Below, in pieces: positions 9,293 to 19,073 of a stretch of DNA of 64,000 nt. Every line of letters starts with the position of its first letter. Positions within the stretch are counted from its first letter, which is position 1. The DNA comes from Clostridiales bacterium VE202-21 (lineage in GTDB: Bacteria > Bacillota > Clostridia > Lachnospirales > Lachnospiraceae). Location of the stretch: positions 1 through 64,000 of the forward strand of contig BAIF02000110.1 of NCBI GenBank assembly GCA_000509105.1, written 5' to 3'. The notes below the pieces were generated by a model. That model made no database searches. It was not told the DNA's origin and saw only the letters and a program-made list of their open reading frames with translations. A program made the position numbers and the translations under genes.

Positions 9293-10553
9293 CAGGCTCA
9301 TTGCCCTTTCCGTGCTGCTGTATATGCTGGCGGCACTGTGGACTGCAGGCATCTCTTATAAAGAGCCGGCAGACAGGAAAAAAGAATATAAGGTTGAAAT
9401 AAACCGCATTTACAACAGCTTATCTGAAGGTGAACCTCTGGATAAGCTTGATTTGCATTCTTACAAATATGTACGGGGTGTAAGCTTTCTTTCTTTGGAA
9501 AATCTGGACAGCGAGGATATCACATCGGAATTCTACAGGGGAGATGATGCCGGCGAAACGGAAATCCGGCCCTTGTATACGGCGGACTGTTTGATGGGAT
9601 TCTTACGATTTGACTATGACAGGCCTGGCTTTGATCAGAGAAGGATTCTTTTGTGGACGCAGCTTTTTCTTGGAATCATGGAGCTGTGCATACTGTTGAT
9701 TTTATTCTATCTGAAATACCAGCTCATACGGCCCTTCCAGAGAATGAGCAGCCTTACTTATGAACTGGCTCAGGGACACTTTAAAGGTGCGGTCAATGAA
9801 GAAAAAAGCAGATTCTTCGGGCACTTTATGTGGGGGATCAGCCAGCTTAAGGACAAACTGGATGTAACAAAAAAGAGGGAGCTGGAATTGCAGCGGGAGA
9901 AAAAGCTGCTTCTCTTATCCCTTTCACACGACATCAAAACGCCGTTGAACACCATCCGGCTTTGTGGAAAGGCTCTGGAGGAAGATCTGTATCAAACAGA
10001 GGGGCAGAAGAAGCATGCAGTTTGGCAGATTGGGGAGAAGGCAGAGGAAATTGAGCGCTATGTAGAGGAAATTATGAAAAATGCCCGGGAGGATATTCTG
10101 GATATTTCCGTAAATAACGGAGAATTCTATCTGGAGGAGCTTCTCACAAGGGTCCTCGTGACTTACCGTGAAAAGTGCAGCATCCGCATGCTGGAACTGT
10201 ACGTTGGCAACTATGAAAACCGCCTGTTGAAGGGCGATTTGGAACGGGCTTTGGAGGTGTTCGAAAATGTATTTGAAAACGCATTCAAATACGGGGACGG
10301 GAAGAAAATTGAGATTTCCTTTTATGAGGAGGATTACTGCCAGCTGATCCGCATATTCAATACGGGAATTCCCGTGACAGATAATGATTTTAACCATATC
10401 TTTGAGAGCTTTTACCGTGCCCAAAACAGTGAAGGCAGACAGGGCAGCGGGCTGGGACTCTATATTTGCCGCGAGATTATGCGAAAGATGGGCGGCGAAA
10501 TATTTGCAGAAAAGCAGCAGAACGGCATGGCTTTTGTGCTTGTATTTTCCTGA
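9279..10553 (+). CDS. Sensor histidine kinase (HAMP, HisKA, HATPase)
   Basis: The 424-residue kinase has two membrane segments (about residues 5-24 and 128-148) flanking a roughly 100-residue extracellular sensor region. A HAMP-like stretch, the phospho-acceptor box LSLSHDIKTPLNTI (His near 218), the N box FENVFENAFKYG and the G box GSGLGLYICREIM follow. An extracellular domain of this size suggests direct ligand sensing, unlike BceS kinases with almost no loop. It overlaps the regulator gene by 14 bases, so translation is coupled. The signal is unknown; peptide or cell-envelope stress is an inference from the FtsX-type transporter in the operon. Confidence 0.93.
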   Translation: MKKFNRLIALSVLLYMLAALWTAGISYKEPADRKKEYKVEINRIYNSLSEGEPLDKLDLHSYKYVRGVSFLSLENLDSEDITSEFYRGDDAGETEIRPLYTADCLMGFLRFDYDRPGFDQRRILLWTQLFLGIMELCILLILFYLKYQLIRPFQRMSSLTYELAQGHFKGAVNEEKSRFFGHFMWGISQLKDKLDVTKKRELELQREKKLLLLSLSHDIKTPLNTIRLCGKALEEDLYQTEGQKKHAVWQIGEKAEEIERYVEEIMKNAREDILDISVNNGEFYLEELLTRVLVTYREKCSIRMLELYVGNYENRLLKGDLERALEVFENVFENAFKYGDGKKIEISFYEEDYCQLIRIFNTGIPVTDNDFNHIFESFYRAQNSEGRQGSGLGLYICREIMRKMGGEIFAEKQQNGMAFVLVFS

Positions 10554-10589
10554 AGCTGCCCCGGCAGGCTGTCTGTTGGGTTACTCTTG

Positions 10590-11426
10590 TTATATAAAAT
10601 GTGTTTCCCGGTAGGAGAGAGGTGTCATTCCGGTATATCTTTTGAAAGATTGGGAAAAGTAATTGGCAGAGGAGAACCCGACAAGACGGGATATCTGACT
10701 GATGCTGAAATCAGTTGTCTTGAGCAGCTCTTCGCTGTTCAGAATTCTTCTTTCTAAAAGATAATTGATCGGAGCAATCCCATAAGTTTTGGAGAATATG
10801 CGGGAAAGGTAATACTTATTAAAACCGGAAAACTCCGCCAGGGTATCGAGCGTGATATCTTCGGCAAAATGGAGCTTAATATAATCTTTAACGGCGGCGC
10901 ACTCAGGCGGAAAGCTGTCCGCTGTATACAGGGCGAGCCGGTCGCCTATGAGACGCTGGATCTTCAGAAAAAAAACGGACATATAGTGTTGGCATATCTG
11001 AAGGGAGGACTGCTGTCTGCTCTTTGTCTCCTCCAACATCAAATTCATAACCGGCATGATCGTATGTCCAAATTCCTCAAGCTCATATATATGAAACTGA
11101 AATTTTCTGTTATCCAGAAACTGAAAGAAGAGATTATCGATTCCCATAATCATGTAAGTCAGCGGCTCCGGTCCGCTGGAGCGCTCCGTGTGAGGCGTGC
11201 CTGGATTGATCAGCACCAGCGAATTCTTCCGGATTGGAACCTCCGCATCGTTGGAATAGAATACACCTTCCCCGGATGTAACAAAGAATACTTCTGCAAA
11301 ACTGTGAGAATGAAGCGTGTATGCCCAGTTTTTTCCAAAAGCAGCGGATGTCATATAGACTAACTGCTCAGAAGGCTTCAGTGCCGAATGCAGAAAACTG
11401 GCATTGGAATACTGTACTTCAGTCAT
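10590..11426 (-). CDS. AraC-family transcriptional regulator with cupin domain
   Basis: The 278-residue product has an N-terminal cupin-type sensing domain (HSHSFAEVFFVTSGEGVF...LVLINPGTPHT) and a C-terminal double helix-turn-helix (YIKLHFAEDITLDTLAEFSG ... SNYFSQSFKRYTGMTP pattern), the AraC/XylS layout of carbohydrate-responsive regulators. The start at 11426 is preceded by AGGGGG; an open frame continues upstream but has no ribosome site and an atypical composition. It converges with the kinase operon and diverges from the PPK2 gene. No sugar gene is adjacent, so its target is not apparent. Confidence 0.92.
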   Translation of the reverse strand: MTEVQYSNASFLHSALKPSEQLVYMTSAAFGKNWAYTLHSHSFAEVFFVTSGEGVFYSNDAEVPIRKNSLVLINPGTPHTERSSGPEPLTYMIMGIDNLFFQFLDNRKFQFHIYELEEFGHTIMPVMNLMLEETKSRQQSSLQICQHYMSVFFLKIQRLIGDRLALYTADSFPPECAAVKDYIKLHFAEDITLDTLAEFSGFNKYYLSRIFSKTYGIAPINYLLERRILNSEELLKTTDFSISQISRLVGFSSANYFSQSFKRYTGMTPLSYRETHFI

Positions 11427-11635
11427 GATTATGCCCCCTTTGAAGAATGAAGACAGTTCAGGCTTGCCTGACTGCTGCGAATTAAAATGTTTGGAAAAGT
11501 ATATCATTTTTAATCGTAGTTGACAAGAATATGATGGAACTCCGTGCATATAAATAATTCCATGGCAGGAAAACAGGCGGATTCCATAAAAGGCAGCCTT
11601 TGGTGACCGGCGAAATTCTTTTCCGGAAGGCGGAA

Positions 11636-11648
11636 ACCGTGGTATAAT
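11636..11648 (+). promoter_or_regulatory. Extended -10 promoter of the PPK2 gene
   Basis: TGGTATAAT (TATAAT at 11643-11648) is an extended -10 box about 105 bases before the PPK2 start. No good -35 box is visible 17 bases upstream, as is usual for extended -10 promoters. Confidence 0.5.
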
Positions 11649-11752
11649 TAGTGACATAAAAGGAGTGCATCTGACATTGTACAAGATGCCGGCGTTTATA
11701 AATGAACTGGCTCGTGAATACTAAAATCAGTAATGGACGGGAGGAGAAAATT

Positions 11753-13300
11753 ATGTTAGAGAAAGTGGACCTTACCAAATCAATGAGGAAAGAAGAATAC
11801 AAAGCGAAAATGCCGATGCTTGAGAGCCGGATGGGAGAACTTCAGCGCCAGTGCAAGGCTCTGAATATCCCTGTGATGATCGTGTTTGAAGGATATGGGG
11901 CAGCTGGGAAAGGGCTGCAGATCGGAGAATTGATCCAGAGCCTGGACCCCAGGGGCTTTAAGGTATTTGCCATTAAGGATGAGTCAGAAGAAGAGCGGCT
12001 GCATCCTTTCCTATGGAGATTTTGGACAAAAACTCCCGAAAAGGGCAGGATCGCCATATTCGACGGCAGCTGGTACAGAAAGGTGCTGATCGACCGTTTT
12101 GATAAAAGAACACGGAAAAAAGAGGTTCCCGATGCCTACCAGTCCATCTGTTCGTTTGAAAAGCAGTTAACGGACGACGGTACCGCAATCATCAAATTAC
12201 TCCTTGCAATTGACCAGAAGGAACAGAAAAAACGCTTCCAAAAGCTCAGAAGCTCAAAAGAGACTGCATGGCGTGTGAGCCAGGGCGACCTGGAGCGGAA
12301 TGTAAAATACCGTGAGTATACGCAGATGATCGAGGAGATGCTTCAGATCACAGATACGGACTATGCGCCGTGGACCATTATCGAAGCAATGGATAAAGAG
12401 TTTGCTGCGGTGAAGATCTATACGGTTGTCATCAAGGCCCTGGAGGAACAGCTGGAAAAAGTAAAAAAGGCAAGGGCAAAGGAGAAAGCAGCCGAGGCGA
12501 TTGCCGAGATGGACGTGGAGGCTTGCAGTGGCACAGAAATTCCCAAACAGGAGATCAACGGAAAAGAACTGCAGGAGTCTGTTCTTGCCAAATCTGATTT
12601 GAGTTTGAGCCTGACCAAAGAAGAATATAAAGAGAAGCTGAAAAAACTGCAGAAACGCATGAGTCTTCTTCACAGCGAATTATACCGGAGGCGGATTCCG
12701 GTCGTGCTCGGTTTCGAGGGGTGGGATGCAGGTGGAAAAGGCGGTGCAATCAAACGACTAACTGCAAAAATGGATCCAAGAGGATTTGTGGTAAATCCGA
12801 CGGCGTCCCCCAATGATATTGAGAAAGCACATCACTATCTCTGGAGGTTCTGGACGGCAATGCCCAAGGCAGGGCACATCGCAATCTTTGACCGTACATG
12901 GTATGGACGCGTTATGGTTGAGCGGATCGAGGGGTTCTGTACAAAGCAGGAATGGCAGAGGGCGTACAAGGAAATGAACGATATGGAGCGTGACCTGGCG
13001 GATTCCGGGACTATTGTTCTTAAATTCTGGATGCAGATTGACAAGGAAGAGCAGGAACGCCGTTTTAGGGCCCGTCAGGAAAATCCGCAGAAACAGTGGA
13101 AGATTACGGATGAGGACTGGCGGAACCGGGAGAAGTGGGATCAGTATGAGGAAGCGGTCAACGAGATGCTGATACGCACATCCACAGAATATGCCCCATG
13201 GGTTGTAGTTGAGGCAAACGACAAATATTATGCCCGTATAAAAGTACTGGAGACGGTTGTGCAGGCAATCGAAAAACGTATAAAAGAACAAGAAGAGTAA
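11753..13300 (+). CDS. PPK2-family polyphosphate phosphotransferase, two-domain (Pap-type)
   Basis: This 515-residue protein carries two tandem PPK2 domains. The first has the P-loop EGYGAAGKG (about 46-54) and FDGSWY; the second has EGWDAGGKGGA (about residue 320) and FDRTWYGR. LWRFW occurs in both. Two-domain PPK2 proteins are polyphosphate:AMP phosphotransferases, making ADP from AMP and polyphosphate. In this class the C-terminal domain is the catalytic one and the first is degenerate, which fits the lost arginine in FDGSWY here. The start has GGAGGAG upstream; an earlier ATG at 11702 lacks one. The gene is monocistronic and divergent from araC. Confidence 0.9.
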   Translation: MLEKVDLTKSMRKEEYKAKMPMLESRMGELQRQCKALNIPVMIVFEGYGAAGKGLQIGELIQSLDPRGFKVFAIKDESEEERLHPFLWRFWTKTPEKGRIAIFDGSWYRKVLIDRFDKRTRKKEVPDAYQSICSFEKQLTDDGTAIIKLLLAIDQKEQKKRFQKLRSSKETAWRVSQGDLERNVKYREYTQMIEEMLQITDTDYAPWTIIEAMDKEFAAVKIYTVVIKALEEQLEKVKKARAKEKAAEAIAEMDVEACSGTEIPKQEINGKELQESVLAKSDLSLSLTKEEYKEKLKKLQKRMSLLHSELYRRRIPVVLGFEGWDAGGKGGAIKRLTAKMDPRGFVVNPTASPNDIEKAHHYLWRFWTAMPKAGHIAIFDRTWYGRVMVERIEGFCTKQEWQRAYKEMNDMERDLADSGTIVLKFWMQIDKEEQERRFRARQENPQKQWKITDEDWRNREKWDQYEEAVNEMLIRTSTEYAPWVVVEANDKYYARIKVLETVVQAIEKRIKEQEE

Positions 13301-13311
13301 CGGCTCATGGT

Positions 13312-13337
13312 AACAGTTCAGACAGGTCTGAACTGTT
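13312..13337. terminator. Perfect 12-bp palindromic hairpin behind the PPK2 gene
   Basis: AACAGTTCAGAC is followed by AG and its exact complement GTCTGAACTGTT. It lies 12 bases after the stop, so termination or RNA stabilisation is likely, although the T-run is missing. Confidence 0.5.
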
Positions 13338-13472
13338 GCTCATGTTTCTGTACAGATACCAATAAAAAGGAAATAAATCGTAAACACAGAATATATTATA
13401 TATAGAAGTATTTTGTTATGGAAGATTATGTTTTGTCCCCTGCAGTCAGGATTCAGTGTGAGGAATAAGCCT

Positions 13473-14474
13473 ATGACAATCAGAGAGCAGCTGGAAGAAC
13501 GGGAACTAGAATATTTAAGCCCTTATGCAACGTTTAGCAGAAATTCAAAGGGAAGAAAGCGGCAGGAGCCGGAATGCGATATCCGGCCCGTATTTCAACG
13601 CGACAGGGATCGGATTCTGCACTGCAAATCCTTCCGGCGCCTGAAGCAGAAGACCCAGGTTTTTCTGCTGCCCAAAGGGGATCACTATAGGACAAGGCTG
13701 ACGCATACGCTGGAGGTCTCTCAGAATGCCAGGACGATTGCAAAAGCCCTCAGGCTGAATGAGGATCTGGTGGAGGCGATTGCACTGGGCCACGATCTGG
13801 GGCATACGCCTTTTGGCCACGCAGGGGAGCGCGCCCTGAACCGCGTATACCATTTTTCCCATAACGAACAGAGTGTGAGAGTCGTGGAATGTGTGGAGAA
13901 GCAGGGAGCCGGCCTGAACCTGACATGGGAAGTACTGGACGGCATCCTGAACCATCCCACAGCAGGCACTCCCCGCACCCTGGAGGGCCAGGTGCTCCGT
14001 CTTTCGGATAAGATAGCCTATATCAATCACGATATCGACGATGCAATCCGGGGAGGCATTCTCGTGGAGGAAGATATCCCTTACGAATATCGCAGGGTTC
14101 TTGGTAATACCAGCAAAGAACGTCTGAACACCATGGTACATGACGTGATCATCCACAGTATGGATAAACCGGCGATCATCATGTCCGAAGAGGTGGAAAC
14201 TGCAATGATCGGCCTCAGAAAATACATGTTTGAAAATGTTTACCTGAATCCAAAGGCAAAGGGGGAGGAAGACAAGGCAGTGCGCCTGATTGAACAGCTG
14301 TATGATTATTATATCCATCATATCGAACAGCTCCCCTTGCAATACCTGCAGGCGATTGACAGGACGGACAGCTGCAGGGAGCAGATTGTATGCGATTACA
14401 TAGCGGGGATGACCGATAATTATGCGGTAAAAAAGTATGAAGAATTTTTTGTTCCGGAAGCATGGAAAAATTAA
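13473..14474 (+). CDS. dgt: Deoxyguanosinetriphosphate triphosphohydrolase (dGTPase-like)
   Basis: The 333-residue HD-domain enzyme hydrolyses dNTPs to nucleosides and triphosphate. The metal ligands appear in order: H in RTRLTHTLEVSQ, the HD pair in AIALGHDLGHTPFGHAGE, and D in KIAYINHDIDDA. The length fits the short dGTPase-like class. I use the ATG at 13473 (MTIREQ) since GAGGAATAAGCCT precedes it and similar proteins begin there. It heads the dnaG-rpoD-trmK-nif3 cluster, an order common in clostridia. Its specificity for dGTP is inferred from family only. Confidence 0.92.
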   Translation: MTIREQLEERELEYLSPYATFSRNSKGRKRQEPECDIRPVFQRDRDRILHCKSFRRLKQKTQVFLLPKGDHYRTRLTHTLEVSQNARTIAKALRLNEDLVEAIALGHDLGHTPFGHAGERALNRVYHFSHNEQSVRVVECVEKQGAGLNLTWEVLDGILNHPTAGTPRTLEGQVLRLSDKIAYINHDIDDAIRGGILVEEDIPYEYRRVLGNTSKERLNTMVHDVIIHSMDKPAIIMSEEVETAMIGLRKYMFENVYLNPKAKGEEDKAVRLIEQLYDYYIHHIEQLPLQYLQAIDRTDSCREQIVCDYIAGMTDNYAVKKYEEFFVPEAWKN

Positions 14475-14532
14475 AGGAAATCAGAATGTTTTGTCGAATA
14501 TAATATATAGGGCTTTTTTTATGGAGGAATAA

Positions 14533-16308
14533 ATGTATTATCCAGAAGAATTGATAGAAGAAGTAAGAATGAAAAATGACATCGTGGATGTAATCTCCGG
14601 TTATGTGCGGCTGCAGAAAAAAGGGAGTTCTTATTTTGGGCTTTGTCCGTTTCACAATGAAAAATCGCCGTCTTTTTCTGTGAGCAGAGGAAAACAGATG
14701 TATTATTGTTTTGGCTGCGGCGCTGGCGGCAATGTATTTACATTTCTGATGGAATACGAGAATTTTTCGTTTATAGAGGCTGTAAAGTTTCTGGCCGACA
14801 GGGCTGGCGTGGAGCTTCCGGAAATGGAATATTCGAAAGAAGCCAAAGAGAAAGCCGACTTACGCGCAATGCTTTTGGAGATCAATAAAGCTGCGGCGCA
14901 GTATTTTTATGTGCAGCTAAAATCTGAGCAGGGCAAAGCAGCATATACATATTTGAGGAACAGGGAACTCTCGGATGACACGGTCAAGGCTTTTGGACTG
15001 GGTTACTCCAACAAGTACAGCAATGACCTGTTCCAGTATCTCAGAAAGAAAGGTTACAGTGAGGATCTGATCCGCCAGGCCGGGCTGATCAATACAGATG
15101 AGAAAAACGGTGTATACGATAAGTTCTGGAACCGGGTCATGTTTCCGATCATGGATGTGAACAACCGTGTAATCGGATTCGGCGGCCGTGTTATGGGAGA
15201 TGGGAAGCCTAAGTATCTGAATTCACCCGAGACGGCGATTTTTGATAAAAGCCGCAATCTGTACGGCCTGAACCGGGCACGCACTTCAAGAAAGCCTTAT
15301 TTTCTCATATGCGAAGGATATATGGATGTGATCTCCCTGCATCAGGCGGGATTCACAAATGCGGTGGCCTCCCTCGGTACGGCGCTGACAACCGGACATG
15401 CCTCTTTGATTAAGCGGTATGTACAAGAGGTCTATCTGACTTACGACAGCGATGAGGCGGGGACAAAGGCAGCGCTCCGTGCGGTACCGATTTTGAAGGA
15501 GGCAGGAATTTCCGCAAAAGTAATCCGGATGGATCCCTATAAAGACCCCGATGAATTTATTAAGAACCTGGGGGCAGAAGAGTTTGAAAAGCGGATAGGC
15601 AGTGCAAGGAACGGTTTTTTGTTCAGCCTCGAGATTCTGGCAAAGGACTATGACATGGAATCCCCTGAGGGAAAGACCGCATTTTTTAAGGAAACAGCTA
15701 AGCGGCTGACCGGATTTGAGGATGAACTGGAAAGAAACAACTATATTGAAGCCGTGGCAAAAGCCTACAAGGTCAGTGAGGACAGCCTGCAAAAGCTTGT
15801 GACCAAGACCGCCATTAGTGAAGGTATGGCAAAGCCCGCAGCAAGGCCAAGACAGGCATCCGGAGGGGGAAAGCCGAAGGAGAACGGTATTCTCGTATCC
15901 CAGAAGATCCTTCTGACATGGATGATCGAGGACGAGAAGCTATTTGGTACCATCAAGCGCTACATAAGCCCGGAGGACTTTACGGAGGAGCTGTACAGGA
16001 CGGTGGCAGAGCTGCTTTATGAGCAGTACGGCTCAGGGGAACTGAACCCGGCAAAGATATTGAATCACTTTACAGCGGAAGAAGAGCACAGGGAAGCCGC
16101 TTCTTTATTCCATACAAAGATCAGAGAACTGTCAACAAAAGAGGAGCAGGAGCAGGCTTTGAAGGAAACGATACTGCGTGTAAAGAGACACAGCATCGAC
16201 GACCGGACAATGCACCTGGATCCGACGGATATGGCAGGGCTGCAGAGGCTCATGGAAGAGAAGCGCAGACTTGATGATATAAAGAAACTGCATATTTCTA
16301 TTGAATAA
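14533..16308 (+). CDS. dnaG: DNA primase
   Basis: This 591-residue primase makes RNA primers at replication forks. The N-terminal CHC2 zinc finger is complete (C38, H41, C59, C62 in CPFH...CFGC). The catalytic core and TOPRIM motifs follow ([21 protein letters not shown]), and the C-terminal third is the DnaB-interacting region. GGAGGAAT lies before the start. rpoD follows with its start inside the 3' untranslated part, in the classical macromolecular-synthesis arrangement. Confidence 0.97.
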   Translation: MYYPEELIEEVRMKNDIVDVISGYVRLQKKGSSYFGLCPFHNEKSPSFSVSRGKQMYYCFGCGAGGNVFTFLMEYENFSFIEAVKFLADRAGVELPEMEYSKEAKEKADLRAMLLEINKAAAQYFYVQLKSEQGKAAYTYLRNRELSDDTVKAFGLGYSNKYSNDLFQYLRKKGYSEDLIRQAGLINTDEKNGVYDKFWNRVMFPIMDVNNRVIGFGGRVMGDGKPKYLNSPETAIFDKSRNLYGLNRARTSRKPYFLICEGYMDVISLHQAGFTNAVASLGTALTTGHASLIKRYVQEVYLTYDSDEAGTKAALRAVPILKEAGISAKVIRMDPYKDPDEFIKNLGAEEFEKRIGSARNGFLFSLEILAKDYDMESPEGKTAFFKETAKRLTGFEDELERNNYIEAVAKAYKVSEDSLQKLVTKTAISEGMAKPAARPRQASGGGKPKENGILVSQKILLTWMIEDEKLFGTIKRYISPEDFTEELYRTVAELLYEQYGSGELNPAKILNHFTAEEEHREAASLFHTKIRELSTKEEQEQALKETILRVKRHSIDDRTMHLDPTDMAGLQRLMEEKRRLDDIKKLHISIE

Positions 16309-16375
16309 GGATAAAATAAAACAAGATAGCCCTATACCGGGGTATACCGGCCGTAGGCAAAGGAAGGATGGACAC

Positions 16376-17485
16376 ATGGAAGAAAACACACAGAAATTTG
16401 ACGAGAGGCTGAAAGAACTTGTTGCGTTGGGCAAGAAAAAGAAAAGCATCCTGGAACTTCAGGAAATCAATGACTTTTTCAATGATATGGAGTTGGACGC
16501 AGAGCAGATGGAAAAGGTATTTGACCATCTTGAGTCAAATAATATTGATGTGCTTCGAATCAGCGGAGATGATGATGACGTAGACGTTGAAGTCATCATT
16601 ACTGATGAGGAAGAGGTGGATATGGAGAATATCGACCTTTCTGTACCGGACGGCGTCAGTATAGAAGATCCTGTGCGTATGTATCTGAAAGAGATCGGGA
16701 AGGTTCCGCTTTTGAGTGCGGAGAGAGAGATTGAGCTGGCACAGCGTATGGAGGAGGGAGACGAGGATGCAAAGAAAGAGCTTGCCGAGGCTAACCTCCG
16801 ACTTGTGGTAAGTATAGCAAAAAGATATGTTGGCCGTGGAATGCTCTTCCTTGACCTGATTCAGGAAGGAAACTTAGGTCTGATCAAGGCGGTGGAAAAG
16901 TTTGATTACCATAAAGGGTATAAGTTCAGTACCTATGCAACATGGTGGATCCGCCAGGCGATCACCAGGGCAATCGCAGACCAGGCCAGAACGATCCGTA
17001 TTCCTGTGCATATGGTTGAGACAATCAACAAACTGATCCGTGTATCCAGACAGCTTTTGCAGGAATTAGGGCGTGAACCCACGCCGGAGGAGATCGCGAA
17101 GGAACTGGACATGCCCGTAGAGCGTGTGCGTGAGATTTTGAAGATTTCCCAGGAACCTGTGTCACTAGAGACTCCGATCGGTGAAGAAGAAGACAGTCAC
17201 TTGGGAGACTTTATCCAGGATGACAATGTGCCGGTTCCGGCAGAGGCGGCGGCACAGACCCTGCTGAAAGAGCAGTTGGACGAGGTGCTAGACACACTGA
17301 CGGAGAGAGAGCAGAAAGTACTGCGTCTGCGTTTCGGTATGAATGACGGCAGGGCAAGAACTCTCGAAGAAGTGGGAAAAGAATTCGACGTTACCCGTGA
17401 GCGTATCCGCCAAATCGAAGCGAAAGCCCTCCGCAAGCTCCGCCATCCAAGCAGGAGCCGTAAGCTTAGGGATTATCTGGACTAG
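16376..17485 (+). CDS. rpoD: Primary RNA polymerase sigma factor
   Basis: This 369-residue group 1 sigma factor has a region 1.1-like acidic N-terminus, region 1.2 ([16 protein letters not shown]), region 2 ([32 protein letters not shown]), region 3 and region 4 with the helix-turn-helix ([20 protein letters not shown]). The start at 16376 has AAGGAAGG upstream; the longer frame from 16301 overlaps dnaG and lacks a site. Good TTGACA/TATAAT promoters across the window agree with a standard housekeeping sigma factor. Confidence 0.97.
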   Translation: MEENTQKFDERLKELVALGKKKKSILELQEINDFFNDMELDAEQMEKVFDHLESNNIDVLRISGDDDDVDVEVIITDEEEVDMENIDLSVPDGVSIEDPVRMYLKEIGKVPLLSAEREIELAQRMEEGDEDAKKELAEANLRLVVSIAKRYVGRGMLFLDLIQEGNLGLIKAVEKFDYHKGYKFSTYATWWIRQAITRAIADQARTIRIPVHMVETINKLIRVSRQLLQELGREPTPEEIAKELDMPVERVREILKISQEPVSLETPIGEEEDSHLGDFIQDDNVPVPAEAAAQTLLKEQLDEVLDTLTEREQKVLRLRFGMNDGRARTLEEVGKEFDVTRERIRQIEAKALRKLRHPSRSRKLRDYLD

Positions 17486-17495
17486 GTACGGGCGT

Positions 17496-18206
17496 ATGGA
17501 ATTATCAAAGAGATTGCAGGCAGTCGCCGCTCTGGCGACTGCCGGATATATTACAGCGGATATAGGAACGGATCACGCCTATATTCCGATCTATTTGGTG
17601 AAACACGGAGTGATCCCCTCGGCCTTTGCGATGGATATCAACGAAGGGCCGCTTGTCCGTGCAAGAGAACACGTGGAAGAGAATGGTCTGTCAGACCGGA
17701 TAGAGCTGAGGCTGTCAGACGGCCTGTGTGCCCTCCGGCCTGGAGAGGCCGAGACAGCAGTACTTGCGGGGATGGGCGGCGGCCTGATGATCCGGATTCT
17801 GAAGAATAGTCCGGATGTCACCGCAGGCATGAAGGAGTTTATCCTGCAGCCGCAGTCGGAAATAGCAAGAGTTAGAGCCTTTCTTTTAGAGGAAGGTTTT
17901 TTGTTTATCCGGGAAGATATGGTACTTGAGGATGGAAAGTTTTATCCTATGATGAAGGTGAGAACATTCGGGGAGCGAAACTCTCACTCTGAATGCTGGA
18001 GTGATGTGGAGATCCGATACGGAAAATACCTGCTGGAGAGACGCCATCCCGTGCTGAAGGCATTTCTCGAACGTGAGATGTCTCTGAAGTCAGAGATACT
18101 CAAAGGACTGGAGGGGCAGAGCAGTGAAAAGGCTCTGCGGCGATTCGGTGAATTAAAAGAAGAACTGGAATATGTGAGAAAGGGGCTGGATTACTATGCA
18201 ATGTAA
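17496..18206 (+). CDS. trmK: tRNA (adenine(22)-N1)-methyltransferase
   Basis: The 236-residue SAM-dependent enzyme methylates N1 of A22 in tRNA. It shows the Rossmann motif TADIGTDHAYIPIYL, then AMDINEGPLVRAREH and AGMGGGLMIRIL, which together are characteristic of TrmK. It begins 10 bases after rpoD and overlaps nif3 by 11 bases, as in Bacillus and clostridia. The start at 17496 gives the normal N-terminus MELSKRL; the longer open frame runs into rpoD. Confidence 0.93.
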   Translation: MELSKRLQAVAALATAGYITADIGTDHAYIPIYLVKHGVIPSAFAMDINEGPLVRAREHVEENGLSDRIELRLSDGLCALRPGEAETAVLAGMGGGLMIRILKNSPDVTAGMKEFILQPQSEIARVRAFLLEEGFLFIREDMVLEDGKFYPMMKVRTFGERNSHSECWSDVEIRYGKYLLERRHPVLKAFLEREMSLKSEILKGLEGQSSEKALRRFGELKEELEYVRKGLDYYAM

Positions 18207-18978
18207 AGAAATCATGACGATAATAGAGGCGGCTTACCCAAAGTCGGCAGCACTGGATTTTGACAATGTGGGCCTGTTGGCCGGACGCTCTGACAAGGAT
18301 GTAAACTGCATTTATCTTGCACTGGATGCTACCGACCAGGTCATTGAGCAGGCGAAGGAAACAGGCGCTGATATGCTGATTACCCATCACCCGCTGATTT
18401 TTTCGCCTTTAAAACGTATTACGGACGGAGATTTCATCGGTAAAAGGCTCGTAAGTCTCATACAGTCTGACATTTCTTACTATGCAATGCATACAAATTA
18501 TGACGTCCTGGGGATGGCAGATCTGTCCGGAAAGGTTCTGGAACTGGAAGACGCACAGGTACTGGATATCACTTCAGAGACGAACGGTGTGCCGGAAGGC
18601 ATCGGCAGGGTCGGCACTTTGAAAAATACCATGAGACTTGAGGAATGCTGCGCTTTTGTAAAGAATAAACTGGAATTAGGCTCGGTGAAGGTATTTGGAG
18701 ATCTGGATAAAAAAGTCGGCAGGCTGGCGGTCTCTCCGGGATCGGGAAAAACCGCGGTTGTACCCGCCATACAGGCGGGGGCAGATGTGCTGGTTACCGG
18801 CGACATCGGCCATCACGAGGGCCTGGATGCAGTGGGACAGGGGCTTGCAGTTATCGATGCGGGCCATTACGGGACAGAATATATTTTTATAGAAGATATG
18901 AAACAATTTCTTCAGACCAGGCTGCCCTGTCTGAAAGTGGTAACAGCACCCATTATCCATCCGTTCCAGGTGCTGTAA
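18196..18978 (+). CDS. Nif3-like dinuclear metal-centre protein
   Basis: This 260-residue member of the Nif3/YqfO family assembles into hexamers with two metals per subunit. The motif LITHHPLIF and the C-terminal HHEGLDA and DAGHYGTE supply the conserved metal ligands. The molecular function of the family is unsettled; GTP cyclohydrolase-like activity has been claimed for some members. Translation is coupled to trmK through the overlap. This is the short form without the PII-like insert. Confidence 0.92.
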   Translation: MQCKEIMTIIEAAYPKSAALDFDNVGLLAGRSDKDVNCIYLALDATDQVIEQAKETGADMLITHHPLIFSPLKRITDGDFIGKRLVSLIQSDISYYAMHTNYDVLGMADLSGKVLELEDAQVLDITSETNGVPEGIGRVGTLKNTMRLEECCAFVKNKLELGSVKVFGDLDKKVGRLAVSPGSGKTAVVPAIQAGADVLVTGDIGHHEGLDAVGQGLAVIDAGHYGTEYIFIEDMKQFLQTRLPCLKVVTAPIIHPFQVL

Positions 18979-19073
18979 AGGAACATTTCATCATCGTTAA
19001 CGACCGGATACGCCGGCATATCATAATCAGAGGCAATGGAACAAGAGGCAGGAAAACTGCGGAAAGGAATGCT

